Positions 41,309 to 49,996 of a stretch of DNA of 64,000 nucleotides are shown here, piece by piece. How positions within the stretch are numbered: the stretch's first letter is position 1; the number at the start of each line of letters is the position of its first letter. The notes under the pieces are model-generated. The model was not told where the DNA came from. It worked only from the letters and a program-made list of their open reading frames with translations, and did no database searches. The position numbers and the translations under genes were made by a program. Origin of the DNA: Flavobacterium chilense (GTDB taxonomy: Bacteria; Bacteroidota; Bacteroidia; Flavobacteriales; Flavobacteriaceae); contig NZ_LSYT01000008.1 in NCBI RefSeq assembly GCF_001602525.1, positions 124,001-188,000 of the forward strand, in the 5' to 3' direction.

Positions 41309-43384
41309 TTGATTTCACAAAATACAATTGATTCTGTTTTTGAAACCGCTCGCGTTGAGGAGGTTATTGGGGATTTTGTCAATTTAAAACGCGCCGGAAG
41401 TAACTTCAAAGGGTTAAGTCCTTTTTCAGATGAGCGTTCTCCGTCGTTTATGGTCTCGCCTGCAAAAGGAATCTGGAAAGATTTTAGTACAGGAAAAGGA
41501 GGTAACTCTGTCAAATTCCTGATGGAGCACTCACAGTTTACTTATCCCGAAGCGATTCGATATCTGGCAAGAAAATATAATATTGAGATTGAAGAAACCG
41601 AACAAACAGATGCTGAAAAAGCCATGACAGATGTTCGTGAAAGTATGTATCTGGTTTCGGAATTTGCTAAAGATTACTTTCATAAAATACTTTTAAATTC
41701 AGAAGAAGGAAAAGCAATTGGACTTTCGTATTTTAAAGAAAGAGGTTTTACAAACGAAACGATTAAAAAGTTTAGTTTAGGATATTCTCCGGAAACCTGG
41801 GACGCACTTACTAAAGAAGCTCTGGGTAAAGGTTATAAATTAGAATTTCTGGAAAGTACCGGTTTAACCATTGCCAGAGAAGATCGTCCTTTTGACCGTT
41901 TCAAAGGTCGTGTTATGTTTCCTATAGAAAGCATGTCCGGACGTGTTTTAGGTTTTGGAGGACGTATTTTAACCAATGATAAAAAAGCGGCAAAATATTT
42001 AAACTCTCCGGAAAGTGATATTTACCATAAAAGTAAAGTCCTCTACGGGATTTTTCAGGCCAAACAATCCATAGCCAAGCAAAATAATTGTTATTTGGTT
42101 GAAGGATATACAGATGTAATTCAGTTTCATCAGGCAGGAATTGAGAATGTTGTAGCTTCGTCAGGTACGGCTTTAACGCCTGATCAGATTCGTTTGATAA
42201 ATCGTCTGACCAGAAATATTACAGTGCTTTTTGATGGAGACGCTGCAGGATTACGTGCCTCTGTTCGAGGAATCGATTTAATTCTGGAAGAAGGAATGAA
42301 TGTGAGAGTTTGTGCTTTTCCTGATGGAGAAGACCCGGACAGTTTTGCAAGAAAAAATTCTCATGATGATCTGGTTGCTTATCTGGAGCAAAACAGTAAA
42401 GACTTTATACAGTTTAAAGCATCACTTTTGATGAAAGATGCGAAAAACGACCCTATAAAAAAAGCTGATCTGATTCGGGATATGGTTGTAAGTATTTCTA
42501 AAATTCCGGATCGTATTCAGCGTGAAGTGTATGTTCAGGAATGTGCCAGAATTATGGATATTTCGGAGCAGGTTTTGGTAAGTACACTGGCGCAGCTGAT
42601 TCAAAAAGATATTGCAGAAGTTAATAAAAAACAAAAGCAGGAACAGAAGCCTTTTGAAGTTTTTAGAAACCAAAAACCAAAAAATGTTACTTTTTCAGGA
42701 GGTGATCCCGAAGATCCAAGAACTGGGCCACCAGACGATTATTATCCGGGAGGAGAACCGGGATATCCGGAAGAACCCACAGAAAAAGTGGATATTCTGG
42801 ACGGTTTCGAAAGAAAAATTATTGAGATATTATTATTATACGGAAGTGTAGAAGAGGACTTTGAAGATGTTTTCCTGAAGGCAGATGAAGAAGGGAATAT
42901 TAAAGAAGTCTCTGAAAAACGAAAATACAAAGTTTACGAAAAAGTGTATTTAAGTTTGCAGGAAGATGAAGTAGAGCTTTCTAATACTTTATTTCAAAAT
43001 ATATTTACAGGATTAATTGATTTTTACAATCAAAATCAAACTTTTAGCTTAGATAAATATTTGATGCATCTGGATCCTGATTTTGCACAGGAAGTGACGA
43101 ATATTTTAATGGAAGATGAAAAATTAACCATTCACAACTGGGAAGGACAAAATATTTTTCCGAAACATAAAAGTGAAACGATCGAACAAAATGTTTCAGA
43201 TACTATATTCTCGATGCGTTGGTTTCTAGTTTCAAAAATTATTCAGGAATTGAAAGACTCGCTTATGGCGGATCCAAAAGAAGATAATTCAGAATTATTA
43301 TCAATGGTAGTAGATTATTCAAAACTCTTGAATAATTTCTCAAAAAGGCTCGGAAGGGTAGTAGTTCCTTATCATGGCGGATAA
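41309..43384 (+). CDS. dnaG: DNA primase DnaG with zinc-ligand-free N-terminal domain
   Basis: Replication primase, 691 aa, synthesising RNA primers at the fork. A TTG start at 41309 gives MISQNTIDSVFETARVEEVI, the conserved DnaG beginning. The CHC2-type domain aligns well, but all four zinc ligands are replaced: Ser37, Ser40, Asp58 and Thr61 stand where Cys, His, Cys, Cys are expected (GLSPFSDERSPSF, WKDFSTGKGG). The catalytic TOPRIM core is intact: VEGYTDVIQFHQAG and LFDGDAAG. A proline/Gly-rich linker (about 465-500) precedes the helicase-binding C-terminal domain. Confidence 0.95.
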   Translation: MISQNTIDSVFETARVEEVIGDFVNLKRAGSNFKGLSPFSDERSPSFMVSPAKGIWKDFSTGKGGNSVKFLMEHSQFTYPEAIRYLARKYNIEIEETEQTDAEKAMTDVRESMYLVSEFAKDYFHKILLNSEEGKAIGLSYFKERGFTNETIKKFSLGYSPETWDALTKEALGKGYKLEFLESTGLTIAREDRPFDRFKGRVMFPIESMSGRVLGFGGRILTNDKKAAKYLNSPESDIYHKSKVLYGIFQAKQSIAKQNNCYLVEGYTDVIQFHQAGIENVVASSGTALTPDQIRLINRLTRNITVLFDGDAAGLRASVRGIDLILEEGMNVRVCAFPDGEDPDSFARKNSHDDLVAYLEQNSKDFIQFKASLLMKDAKNDPIKKADLIRDMVVSISKIPDRIQREVYVQECARIMDISEQVLVSTLAQLIQKDIAEVNKKQKQEQKPFEVFRNQKPKNVTFSGGDPEDPRTGPPDDYYPGGEPGYPEEPTEKVDILDGFERKIIEILLLYGSVEEDFEDVFLKADEEGNIKEVSEKRKYKVYEKVYLSLQEDEVELSNTLFQNIFTGLIDFYNQNQTFSLDKYLMHLDPDFAQEVTNILMEDEKLTIHNWEGQNIFPKHKSETIEQNVSDTIFSMRWFLVSKIIQELKDSLMADPKEDNSELLSMVVDYSKLLNNFSKRLGRVVVPYHGG

Positions 43385-43390
43385 AAATCA

Positions 43391-43427
43391 AAAAGCTCTA
43401 TATTGATTAAAATATAGAGCTTTTTTT
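43391..43427 (+). terminator. Terminator of dnaG
   Basis: AAAAGCTCTATATT and AATATAGAGCTTTT form a perfect stem around a short loop with a T run. It can also serve the convergent regulator gene. Confidence 0.88.
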
Positions 43428-43468
43428 ATGGTTGATGATCTGCCGGAGCAAATCAGGATACCATTGAA

Positions 43469-44098
43469 TTAAATAATTTCTAAAGTCTTAGCCTTATTTA
43501 CTAAGTCAACTAAATTAGTAACATTTAATTTAGTCAATAATCTTAATTTGTAAGTACTGATCGTTTTCTCGTTCAGATTTAAGATTTTAGAAATCTCATT
43601 GTTTTTCTTACCATCACTTAAGTAACGTAAAACCTCAATTTCGCGATTTGAAAGTTTTCTGTACAAACGTTCGCTTTTGCTTTGTTTAGCAATAAGGGCC
43701 ATGTTTTTACGCACAGTTTCGTTGATGATAATTTTTCCTTCTTGTACTTTAATAATAGAAAGACCTAAAGTTTCAAGTTTTTCTGTTTTGTGTACATACC
43801 CGGAAACTCCTGCTTTAATCGCGTTCGGCGCGTACATTTGTTCAGCGAGGTCACTAAAAATTACAATTTTTGTTTTTGGGAAATTTTTCAGGATCGATTT
43901 CACCTCAAAGATACTTGAAAGACCTTCTAGCTCTAAATCCAGAATTAGAATGTCGATCTCCTTCGTTTGAAGAATATCTCTAACCATTGAAAAATTGCCT
44001 ACGTTGGCAACAATTGAAATTTGGTCGTGGTCTTTAAAATAAGACTTTACGCCAAAGTGAGTCACAGGATGATTGTCTGCAAGACATACTTTAATCAT
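43469..44098 (-). CDS. NarL/LuxR-type response regulator (orphan)
   Basis: Transcription factor, 209 aa from the ATG at 44098 (MIKVCLADNHPVTHFGVKSY). A longer frame of nine codons exists but lacks family support. Receiver: acidic pocket LADNH (Asp8 and Asn9, the second acidic residue being Asn), phosphoacceptor Asp54 in LILDLELEG, Lys in GYVHKTEK. The LuxR helix-turn-helix is LSNREIEVLRYLSDGKKNNE through NEKTISTYKLRLLTKL. No kinase gene is adjacent. It lies between dnaG and nadE. Confidence 0.92.
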   Translation of the reverse strand: MIKVCLADNHPVTHFGVKSYFKDHDQISIVANVGNFSMVRDILQTKEIDILILDLELEGLSSIFEVKSILKNFPKTKIVIFSDLAEQMYAPNAIKAGVSGYVHKTEKLETLGLSIIKVQEGKIIINETVRKNMALIAKQSKSERLYRKLSNREIEVLRYLSDGKKNNEISKILNLNEKTISTYKLRLLTKLNVTNLVDLVNKAKTLEII

Positions 44099-44189
44099 AA
44101 TTTTACCTTTTTTAGAATTGTTCATGTTTTTGGAACTGTAAAATTAATAAATAAATTCTGTAATTAATTGCGGACAAATGTTAAAAAAA

Positions 44190-44996
44190 TTATTTTAACG
44201 TTTTTGGGATCTCACAAACGGGTATTGGGTCCATTTTATGCTTGTTGTTGGTGTTTAAACGTTTATAAATTTCAAAGACAGATTTTTCTCTCCCATTAAA
44301 GTCAGATGCCGTATTTCCTGACTCCGCGGCCAACATTGCCCATTCGAGTTCATCATAACTTGCTCCCAGTTGATCCTCATCAGTACGATTGTCACCAAAT
44401 AATCCATCAGTTGGAGCAGCTGTTAAAATTGATTCCGGAATTGTTAAAAATTGTCCAAGAGCATAAACATCAGACTTCATTAAGTCAGCAATTGGACTTA
44501 AATCGACCCCGCCGTCTCCATATTTGGTGTAAAAACCTACTCCAAAATCTTCTACCTTATTCCCAGTCCCTGCAACTAATAAGCCGTGAATTCCAGCTAA
44601 ATAGTATAAAGATGTCATTCTGAGGCGTGCACGGGTGTTTGCCAATGATAAATTAACTTTTGTTGAATCTTTTGATGTTGGCACGGCGCTCTTAAATGCT
44701 TCAAAAGTGTCAGTTAAATCAGTTTCTACACTTAAAACATTCGGAAAACGTTTCTTTAATTGTTCAATATGTTCTCTTCCTCTTGAAACTTGATTTTCGG
44801 CCTGGTGAATTGGCATTTCAACACATAAAACAGTTAAACCGGTTTGTGCACATAATGTAGAAGTAACAGCAGAATCAACTCCGCCTGAAATTCCAATTAC
44901 AAAACCGTTTGCTTTTGCATTGTTAGCATAATTTTTTAGCCACTCCACAATATGAGTGTTTACTTTTTCTGTCTGAATAGTACTTTTTTTAGCCAT
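44190..44996 (-). CDS. nadE: NH3-dependent NAD+ synthetase
   Basis: Cytoplasmic enzyme, 268 aa, that amidates nicotinate adenine dinucleotide with ammonia and ATP, the last step of NAD synthesis. The PP-loop SGGVDSAVTS is preceded by FVIGI. GTGNKVEDFGVGFYTKYGDG and VDLSPIADLMKSDVYALGQF are diagnostic, as is PTDGLFGDNRTDEDQLGASY. There is no glutaminase domain, hence the NH3-dependent form. Divergent from gldB, 99 bp apart. Confidence 0.96.
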   Translation of the reverse strand: MAKKSTIQTEKVNTHIVEWLKNYANNAKANGFVIGISGGVDSAVTSTLCAQTGLTVLCVEMPIHQAENQVSRGREHIEQLKKRFPNVLSVETDLTDTFEAFKSAVPTSKDSTKVNLSLANTRARLRMTSLYYLAGIHGLLVAGTGNKVEDFGVGFYTKYGDGGVDLSPIADLMKSDVYALGQFLTIPESILTAAPTDGLFGDNRTDEDQLGASYDELEWAMLAAESGNTASDFNGREKSVFEIYKRLNTNNKHKMDPIPVCEIPKTLK

Positions 44997-45025
44997 AATA
45001 ATTCAAGTTTTAAGATACAGGGATG

Positions 45026-45033
45026 TATATTTG
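45026..45033 (+). promoter_or_regulatory. Promoter -7 element of gldBC
   Basis: TATATTTG, exact consensus, 62 nt upstream of gldB. No TTG at -33. Confidence 0.5.
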
Positions 45034-45095
45034 CACAAATATTTTTAAGCGTATGTAAGCTTAAATTAGTGCAACACAAATCTAATTAAAATAAA

Positions 45096-46052
45096 ATGAA
45101 AATTTATCGCTTTGTAGTGGTTCTGTGCTTGTTTTTTTTGTCTTGTGATCAAAAAACTAAGGTCGAAAAAGCAGTCGAAGAAATCCCTGTTGATATTAAA
45201 GTAGAACGTTTTGATAAGGTGTTTTTTGAAACCAAACCAGAGGATTTGGCCAAGATAAAAAAACAATATCCATTCTTTTTTCCGGCAGGTACTAATGATG
45301 ATGTCTGGCTGAAAAGAATGCAGGAACCTATCTGGAGAGAAGTATATGCTGAAGTTCAAAAAAAGTACGGCAATTTTGAACCAGTTCGTCAGGAATTCAA
45401 TACCCTTTTTCAGCATGTTAAATATTATTTTCCAAAAACCAAAACGCCTAAAGTGATTACGCTTATAGGAGAAATGGATTATAATGCCAAGGCAATTTAT
45501 GCAGACAGTCTGGTTATTGTATCGTTAGAATTGTACTTGGGAAAAGATCATAAGTTTTATGAATTTCCAAATTACCTGAAACAGAATTTTGAAGAAAAAC
45601 AAATCATGCCGGATGTGGTTTCCAGTTTTACTTATAGAAATATTCCTGTTTCTCCGGATAAAAACCTGGTTTCTCAGATGGTTTTTGCAGGAAAACAATT
45701 GTATGCCAAAGATCTTCTTTTGCCAGCCTATACTGATGCTGAAAAAATAGGGTATACTTCGGAGCAAATAAAATGGTGCGAGGAGAATGAAGCATATATG
45801 TGGCGTTTCTTTATCGAAAACGAAATGCTGTATAGCGAAGATCCTAAGTTAACAACCCGTTTTATGACACCGGCTCCTTTCTCTAAATTTTATTTAGAAA
45901 TAGATAATGATACGCCGGGCAGAGTTGGAGCCTGGATTGGCTGGCAGATGGTACGATCGTATATGAAAAATAATAACGTAACTTTGCCGGAATTATTAAA
46001 AACAGATGCAAAGGTAATCTTTGAAAAATCAAAATATAAACCTAAGAAATAA
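45096..46052 (+). CDS. gldB: Gliding motility lipoprotein GldB
   Basis: Envelope lipoprotein, 318 aa, essential for gliding in Flavobacterium johnsoniae. The signal MKIYRFVVVLCLFFLSC has lipobox Cys17. The full length and the gldC gene overlapping its stop by one base identify it. Characteristic stretches are VKYYFPKTKTPKVITLIGEM, LELYLGKDHKFYEFPNYLKQ and DNDTPGRVGAWIGWQMVRSY. The latter region has similarity to zinc-protease-like folds, but no intact HExxH is visible. GldB is thought to support assembly of the gliding/T9SS machinery. Confidence 0.93.
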   Translation: MKIYRFVVVLCLFFLSCDQKTKVEKAVEEIPVDIKVERFDKVFFETKPEDLAKIKKQYPFFFPAGTNDDVWLKRMQEPIWREVYAEVQKKYGNFEPVRQEFNTLFQHVKYYFPKTKTPKVITLIGEMDYNAKAIYADSLVIVSLELYLGKDHKFYEFPNYLKQNFEEKQIMPDVVSSFTYRNIPVSPDKNLVSQMVFAGKQLYAKDLLLPAYTDAEKIGYTSEQIKWCEENEAYMWRFFIENEMLYSEDPKLTTRFMTPAPFSKFYLEIDNDTPGRVGAWIGWQMVRSYMKNNNVTLPELLKTDAKVIFEKSKYKPKK

Positions 46053-46387
46053 TGTCAAATACAATAAACTCAGAAATTAAATTCAATATAGAATTAGATG
46101 AAAACCGTGTTCCTGAAAAATTAACATGGAGCGCTCAGGATGGTGGTGTACAGGCCGAAGAAGCAAAAGCAATTATGTTGTCGATTTGGGATAGTAAAGC
46201 TCAGGAAACAATGCGTATTGATTTGTGGACAAAAGATATGCCGGTAGATGAGATGAAGATTTTCTTTCACCAAACTTTAGTGGCAATGTCAGATACTTTT
46301 AAACGTGCAACAGATGATGAAAAAATGTCTGATACTATGAAAGATTTCTGTGATTACTTTGCGGAGAAACTAGAGCTAACGAAGTAA
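46052..46387 (+). CDS. gldC: Gliding motility protein GldC
   Basis: Small soluble protein, 111 aa, no signal peptide. Sequence SEIKFNIELDENRVPEKLTW and MRIDLWTKDMPVDEMKIFFH is typical of GldC. It is translationally coupled to gldB (the A of its ATG is the last base of the gldB stop). In F. johnsoniae it enhances but is not strictly required for gliding. Its biochemical role is unknown. Confidence 0.93.
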   Translation: MSNTINSEIKFNIELDENRVPEKLTWSAQDGGVQAEEAKAIMLSIWDSKAQETMRIDLWTKDMPVDEMKIFFHQTLVAMSDTFKRATDDEKMSDTMKDFCDYFAEKLELTK

Positions 46388-46401
46388 AAGAATTTTAAAA
46401 T

Positions 46402-46448
46402 AAAAAATCCCAAATTCCAGTTGTAAGGCTTGGAATTTGGGATTTTTT
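46402..46448. terminator. Bidirectional terminator between gldC and engB
   Basis: AAAAAATCCCAAATTCCA pairs perfectly with TGGAATTTGGGATTTTTT. It is one of the strongest hairpins in the window and serves two convergent genes. Confidence 0.93.
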
Positions 46449-46468
46449 ATGAGTTTTATTTTGAGAAT

Positions 46469-47089
46469 TTAAAATTCACTATTGTTTTTAAAAACTTCCT
46501 GATTTACTTCATCAATATAATTCAGGACTTCTTCTTTTCCGGTTGATTCTGTTGATGAGGTTACAAAATACTGAGGCATTTCTTCCCAGTTGTTGGCAAA
46601 CATTTGTTTTTTATATGCAGCAATATGTGAGTCAATTTTTGTTTTACTAATCTTATCTGCTTTAGTAAAAATAATACAAAACGGAATCTCGCTTTCTCCC
46701 ATATACGACATAAATTCAATGTCTATATTTTGGGCCTCATGGCGAATATCAATCAAAACAAAAGCACAAACCAGTTGCTCTCTGGTTTCAAAATAATCTG
46801 TGATAAATTGCTGGAAAACCGATTTTGTTTTTTTAGAAACTTTGGCATAACCATAACCCGGTAAATCGACCAAAAACCAATTGTTGTTAATCTTGAAATG
46901 ATTAATTAATTGTGTTTTTCCCGGTCTTCCTGAAGTTTTGGCCAGATTTTTATGATTGGTAAGCATGTTAATCAAAGACGACTTACCTACGTTTGATCTT
47001 CCGATAAAAGCATATTCTGGCAAAAGATCTTTTGGACATTTTGAAACTTCAGAATTGCTAATAATGAATTCGGCAGTAGTAATTTTCAT
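46469..47089 (-). CDS. engB: Ribosome biogenesis GTP-binding protein YsxC/EngB
   Basis: Cytoplasmic GTPase, 206 aa, needed for assembly of the large ribosomal subunit. G1 GRSNVGKSSLIN, G2 around SGRPGKTQLINHF, G3 VDLPGYGYAKVSK, G4 FTKADKIS and G5 near TSSTESTGKEEV are all in place. Length matches a complete EngB. It lies 42 bp downstream of an alpha/beta hydrolase gene on the same strand. Confidence 0.96.
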   Translation of the reverse strand: MKITTAEFIISNSEVSKCPKDLLPEYAFIGRSNVGKSSLINMLTNHKNLAKTSGRPGKTQLINHFKINNNWFLVDLPGYGYAKVSKKTKSVFQQFITDYFETREQLVCAFVLIDIRHEAQNIDIEFMSYMGESEIPFCIIFTKADKISKTKIDSHIAAYKKQMFANNWEEMPQYFVTSSTESTGKEEVLNYIDEVNQEVFKNNSEF

Positions 47090-47131
47090 GTTTTTTGGTT
47101 TTAAAACCTCCTTAAAATCGAAAGTTAAGTG

Positions 47132-47896
47132 CTATAAATTCTTTTTAATGAGCCATTCTTCAAGAATCGTGTTGAATTCCTGAGGATGTTCCATCATAGC
47201 AGCATGTCCACATTTGTCTATCCAATACAAAGTTGAATTAGGCAATAATTTATCAAATTCTTCAGCAACATTTGGAGGAGTTACGGCGTCATTTTTACCC
47301 CAAATGATACAGGTTTCTACTGTCATTTTAGGTAAATCTTTGGCCATATTATGACGAATTGCACTCTTGGCAATCGTTAAAGTTTTGATCAGTTTGATGC
47401 GGTCATTGGCAGTTGCATAGACTTCATCTATTAATTCAGGGGTAGCAATTTTTGGATCATAAAATACATCTTCAGCTTTCTTTTTGATGTATTCGTAATC
47501 GCCTCTTCTTGGGTAGCTGTCTCCCATAGAGCTTTCGTAAAGACCTGAGCTTCCTGTAATTACAAGTCCGGCTACTTTTTCTGGATACAATTTAGTATGA
47601 TACAATGCGATGTGTCCTCCTAATGAATTTCCTAGTAAAATAACCTTATCAAAACCTTTGAAAGTAATGAAATCTTTAACGTATTTAGCGAAACTTTTTA
47701 CGTTCGTTTTTAAAATGCTTTGGGTGTATATTGGCAAATCCGGAATAACAACTTTATATCCTTTCGTTGGGAAATATTGTGCTACACCATCAAAGTTACT
47801 AAGCCCTCCCATTAAGCCATGTAAAATAACGATAGGAGTTCCTTCTCCAGCTTCATAATAGCTGTATTTGCCTTCTTTTTTATAGTGTTTGTCCAT
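47132..47896 (-). CDS. Alpha/beta hydrolase
   Basis: Soluble hydrolase, 254 aa, no signal peptide. The oxyanion segment is VILHGLMGGLSNFDG. The nucleophile Ser is in LLGNSLGGHIALYH (GNSLGG). The acid is probably Asp in IIWGKNDAVTPPNVA, and His in DKCGHAAMMEHPQEF completes the triad. It resembles MhpC/BioH-like esterases, so the substrate is open. It is probably co-transcribed with engB and lies upstream of it. Confidence 0.92.
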   Translation of the reverse strand: MDKHYKKEGKYSYYEAGEGTPIVILHGLMGGLSNFDGVAQYFPTKGYKVVIPDLPIYTQSILKTNVKSFAKYVKDFITFKGFDKVILLGNSLGGHIALYHTKLYPEKVAGLVITGSSGLYESSMGDSYPRRGDYEYIKKKAEDVFYDPKIATPELIDEVYATANDRIKLIKTLTIAKSAIRHNMAKDLPKMTVETCIIWGKNDAVTPPNVAEEFDKLLPNSTLYWIDKCGHAAMMEHPQEFNTILEEWLIKKNL

Positions 47897-48172
47897 TTAA
47901 TTTAATGCCAATTTCAATTGGGACAAATATAGGGTTTAATAAATAAAAATGAATTTTTGCTACCGTTTTTTAACTACATAATTTTAGTAGAATTTATAAC
48001 TGGCTAAAAATCAGCTTTAATGGCTGTTTTTGCTGTGTTTCTAAAATGTTAAGAAATCTGCATTATAATTAATTTTTTAAGAAATATAGTGCATATTTTT
48101 TTTGATCTCTAATCGTTATTGTCTTTTGACTAAAAATTAGCTAAAGTATTGATTGGGTATGAATTAGATTAA
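47897..48172. other. Intergenic region upstream of the mraZ operator
   Basis: AT-rich spacer of 276 bp between the divergent hydrolase and mraZ genes. I see no gene, RNA structure or repeat in it. The operator array begins at its right end. Confidence 0.5.
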
Positions 48173-48230
48173 GTGGTAGTAAAGTGGTTAAACTTATTAA
48201 CAAAGTGGTATATTGTGGTAAAATGTGGTA
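48173..48230 (+). promoter_or_regulatory. Putative MraZ operator: five GTGGT boxes
   Basis: GTGGT(A/T) occurs at 48173, 48184, 48205, 48215 and 48225. The steps are 11, 21, 10 and 10 bp, so all boxes lie on one face of the helix, with one position (about 48194) empty. MraZ from E. coli binds short direct repeats on a 10-bp pitch upstream of its own gene, and mollicute MraZ boxes read AAAGTG. Two of the boxes here are also preceded by AAA. The array lies just upstream of the -7 element and so should allow autorepression or activation. Confidence 0.75.
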
Positions 48231-48240
48231 TTTTTTTTTA

Positions 48241-48248
48241 TATTTTTG
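48241..48248 (+). promoter_or_regulatory. dcw cluster promoter -7 element
   Basis: TATTTTTG fits TAnnTTTG, 10 nt after the last GTGGT box and 26 nt before the mraZ TTG. The -33 region would coincide with the operator. Confidence 0.55.
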
Positions 48249-48274
48249 CTGTATAACATATTAAGGTATTTTTC

Positions 48275-48748
48275 TTGAACACAATTGTTGGAACATATGA
48301 GTGTAAGGTCGATGCTAAAGGGAGGTTAATGATGCCTGCGCCTTTAAAAAAGCAATTGGCTTCCTCTCTTCAGAACGGATTCGTTTTGAAGCGCTCAGTT
48401 TTTCAGCCTTGTTTAGAGTTGTATCCAATGGAAGAGTGGGACTTGATGATGCAAAAAATCAACAAGCTGAATCGATTTGTAAAAAAGAACAATGATTTCA
48501 TTCGAAGATTTACTGCTGGTGTAAAAGTGGTAGAAATTGATGCATTAGGAAGATTGTTGGTTCCAAAGGATTTGGTTGCTTTTTCAAGTATTTCTAAAGA
48601 TGTGGTTTTTTCATCTGCGGTTAATATTGTGGAGATTTGGGATAAAGATTTATATGAAAAATCAATTAGCGGCGAAGATATGGATTTTGCGGATCTGGCC
48701 GAAGAAGTAATGGGAAATATTAATGACGACGACAATGGAATATCATAA
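48275..48748 (+). CDS. mraZ: Transcriptional regulator MraZ
   Basis: DNA-binding regulator at the head of the dcw cluster, 157 aa. A TTG start gives MNTIVGTYECKVDAKGRLMM, the conserved beginning. The two AbrB/SpoVT-like half-domains carry VDAKGRLMMPAPLKKQL and IDALGRLLVPKDL (the DxxGR motifs). It forms ring oligomers that bind direct repeats upstream of its own gene. The GTGGT array at 48173 is the expected target. It overlaps rsmH by 26 nt. Confidence 0.95.
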   Translation: MNTIVGTYECKVDAKGRLMMPAPLKKQLASSLQNGFVLKRSVFQPCLELYPMEEWDLMMQKINKLNRFVKKNNDFIRRFTAGVKVVEIDALGRLLVPKDLVAFSSISKDVVFSSAVNIVEIWDKDLYEKSISGEDMDFADLAEEVMGNINDDDNGIS

Positions 48749-49631
48749 TCCGGTTTTGCTTCATCCTACAGTTGATGGTTTAAATATTAAACCAGACGGC
48801 ATTTATGTAGATGTTACGTTTGGTGGCGGTGGTCATTCAAAAGAAATTCTGAAACGATTAGGGCCAAACGGAAAACTGTTTGCTTTTGATCAGGACGAAG
48901 ATGCGCTGGCAAATGCCTTGCCGGATGAAAGGTTTACCTTAATTAATGAGAATTTTAGATTTATAAAAAGATTTCTTCGTTTTCATGGTGTAAAAAGTGT
49001 TGACGGGATTTTGGCAGATTTAGGAGTTTCTTCCCATCAGTTTGATGTTCCGGAAAGAGGTTTTTCAACCCGATTCGACGCCGGACTGGATATGCGGATG
49101 AGTCAGAAAAATGATTTAAATGCTTATCGGGTGGTTAACGAATATGAAGAACAGGATTTACGTCGTGTTTTTTTTGATTATGGGGAGTTGAAGAATGCGC
49201 CGGTTTTAGCAAGAACAATTGTAGAAGCAAGAGAACATTATCCAATCAAAACGACAGATGAGCTGAAAGATGTTTTGGCAAAATATTTACCGGAAAGAGT
49301 TAAAAACAAAATATTGGCTCAGATCTATCAGGCGATTCGTATCGAGGTAAATCAGGAAATGGATGTTTTAAAAGAGTTTATTGAACAGTCTTTAGAAATT
49401 TTAAAACCAGGGGGAAGATTTTCGGTAATATCATACCATTCTTTAGAAGACAGACTGGTAAAAAGATTTATTAAAAACGGAATGTTTGAAGGAGAGCCCG
49501 AACGTGATTTTTATGGAAACTTTTCAGTTCCTTATAAAACCATCGGAAAATTAATTGTTCCTGATGATGCTGAGATCAAAATCAACAACAGGGCAAGAAG
49601 CGCAAAATTAAGAATTGCAGAGAAGATATAA
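48723..49631 (+). CDS. rsmH: 16S rRNA (cytosine1402-N4)-methyltransferase RsmH
   Basis: Cytoplasmic enzyme, 302 aa, methylating N4 of C1402 in the ribosomal P site. HNPVLLHPTVDGLNIKPDGI begins the family core. SAM-binding motif I is YVDVTFGGGGHSKEILKRL. GILADLGVSSHQFDVPERGF and FSVISYHSLEDRLVKRF are diagnostic. The start is either the ATG at 48723 or one four codons later (48735). It overlaps mraZ and is second gene of the dcw cluster. Confidence 0.96.
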   Translation: MTTTMEYHNPVLLHPTVDGLNIKPDGIYVDVTFGGGGHSKEILKRLGPNGKLFAFDQDEDALANALPDERFTLINENFRFIKRFLRFHGVKSVDGILADLGVSSHQFDVPERGFSTRFDAGLDMRMSQKNDLNAYRVVNEYEEQDLRRVFFDYGELKNAPVLARTIVEAREHYPIKTTDELKDVLAKYLPERVKNKILAQIYQAIRIEVNQEMDVLKEFIEQSLEILKPGGRFSVISYHSLEDRLVKRFIKNGMFEGEPERDFYGNFSVPYKTIGKLIVPDDAEIKINNRARSAKLRIAEKI

Positions 49632-49648
49632 TATATAGGTAGGAAAAA

Positions 49649-49996
49649 ATGAAAAGTGGAGTATTTGGAATATTAAAAGCAAGATTCTTGATCAATGATG
49701 ATGCAGTAAAAAACTGGAGATTCATTGTTTTTATAATCCTGCTTGCGATTCTGATGATTGCAAATACACAGCGATACGAGCAAAAGGTTTTTGAAATTGC
49801 AAAGCTGAATAATGAAGTGAAAGAATTGAGATCAGAATTTGTAGATCGACGTTCAGAATTAATGAAATTGAAGATGGAGTCAACTATATCGGATAAAATG
49901 CTTGAAAAACAAATATTTCCGTCAACAGTTCCTCCTGTGAAAATAGAAGTTCAAAAAGAAGAAGAAAAAAGTTTCTTTAAAAGAATATGGCAGTAG
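49649..49996 (+). CDS. ftsL: FtsL-like cell division protein
   Basis: Bitopic membrane protein, 115 aa: cytoplasmic N-terminus, one membrane helix (about 24-42, FIVFIILLAILMIANTQRY) and a periplasmic coiled coil (LNNEVKELRSEFVDRRSELM). Sequence is poorly conserved in this family. Topology, size and position between rsmH and ftsI are the evidence. Its end overlaps ftsI by 10 nt. In the divisome FtsL helps to activate the FtsWI synthase. Confidence 0.85.
   Translation: MKSGVFGILKARFLINDDAVKNWRFIVFIILLAILMIANTQRYEQKVFEIAKLNNEVKELRSEFVDRRSELMKLKMESTISDKMLEKQIFPSTVPPVKIEVQKEEEKSFFKRIWQ

Noticed and set aside
45066..45416. A 116-codon antisense frame opposite gldB
   Set aside because: It mirrors the conserved gldB coding frame and has no independent start or family signal.
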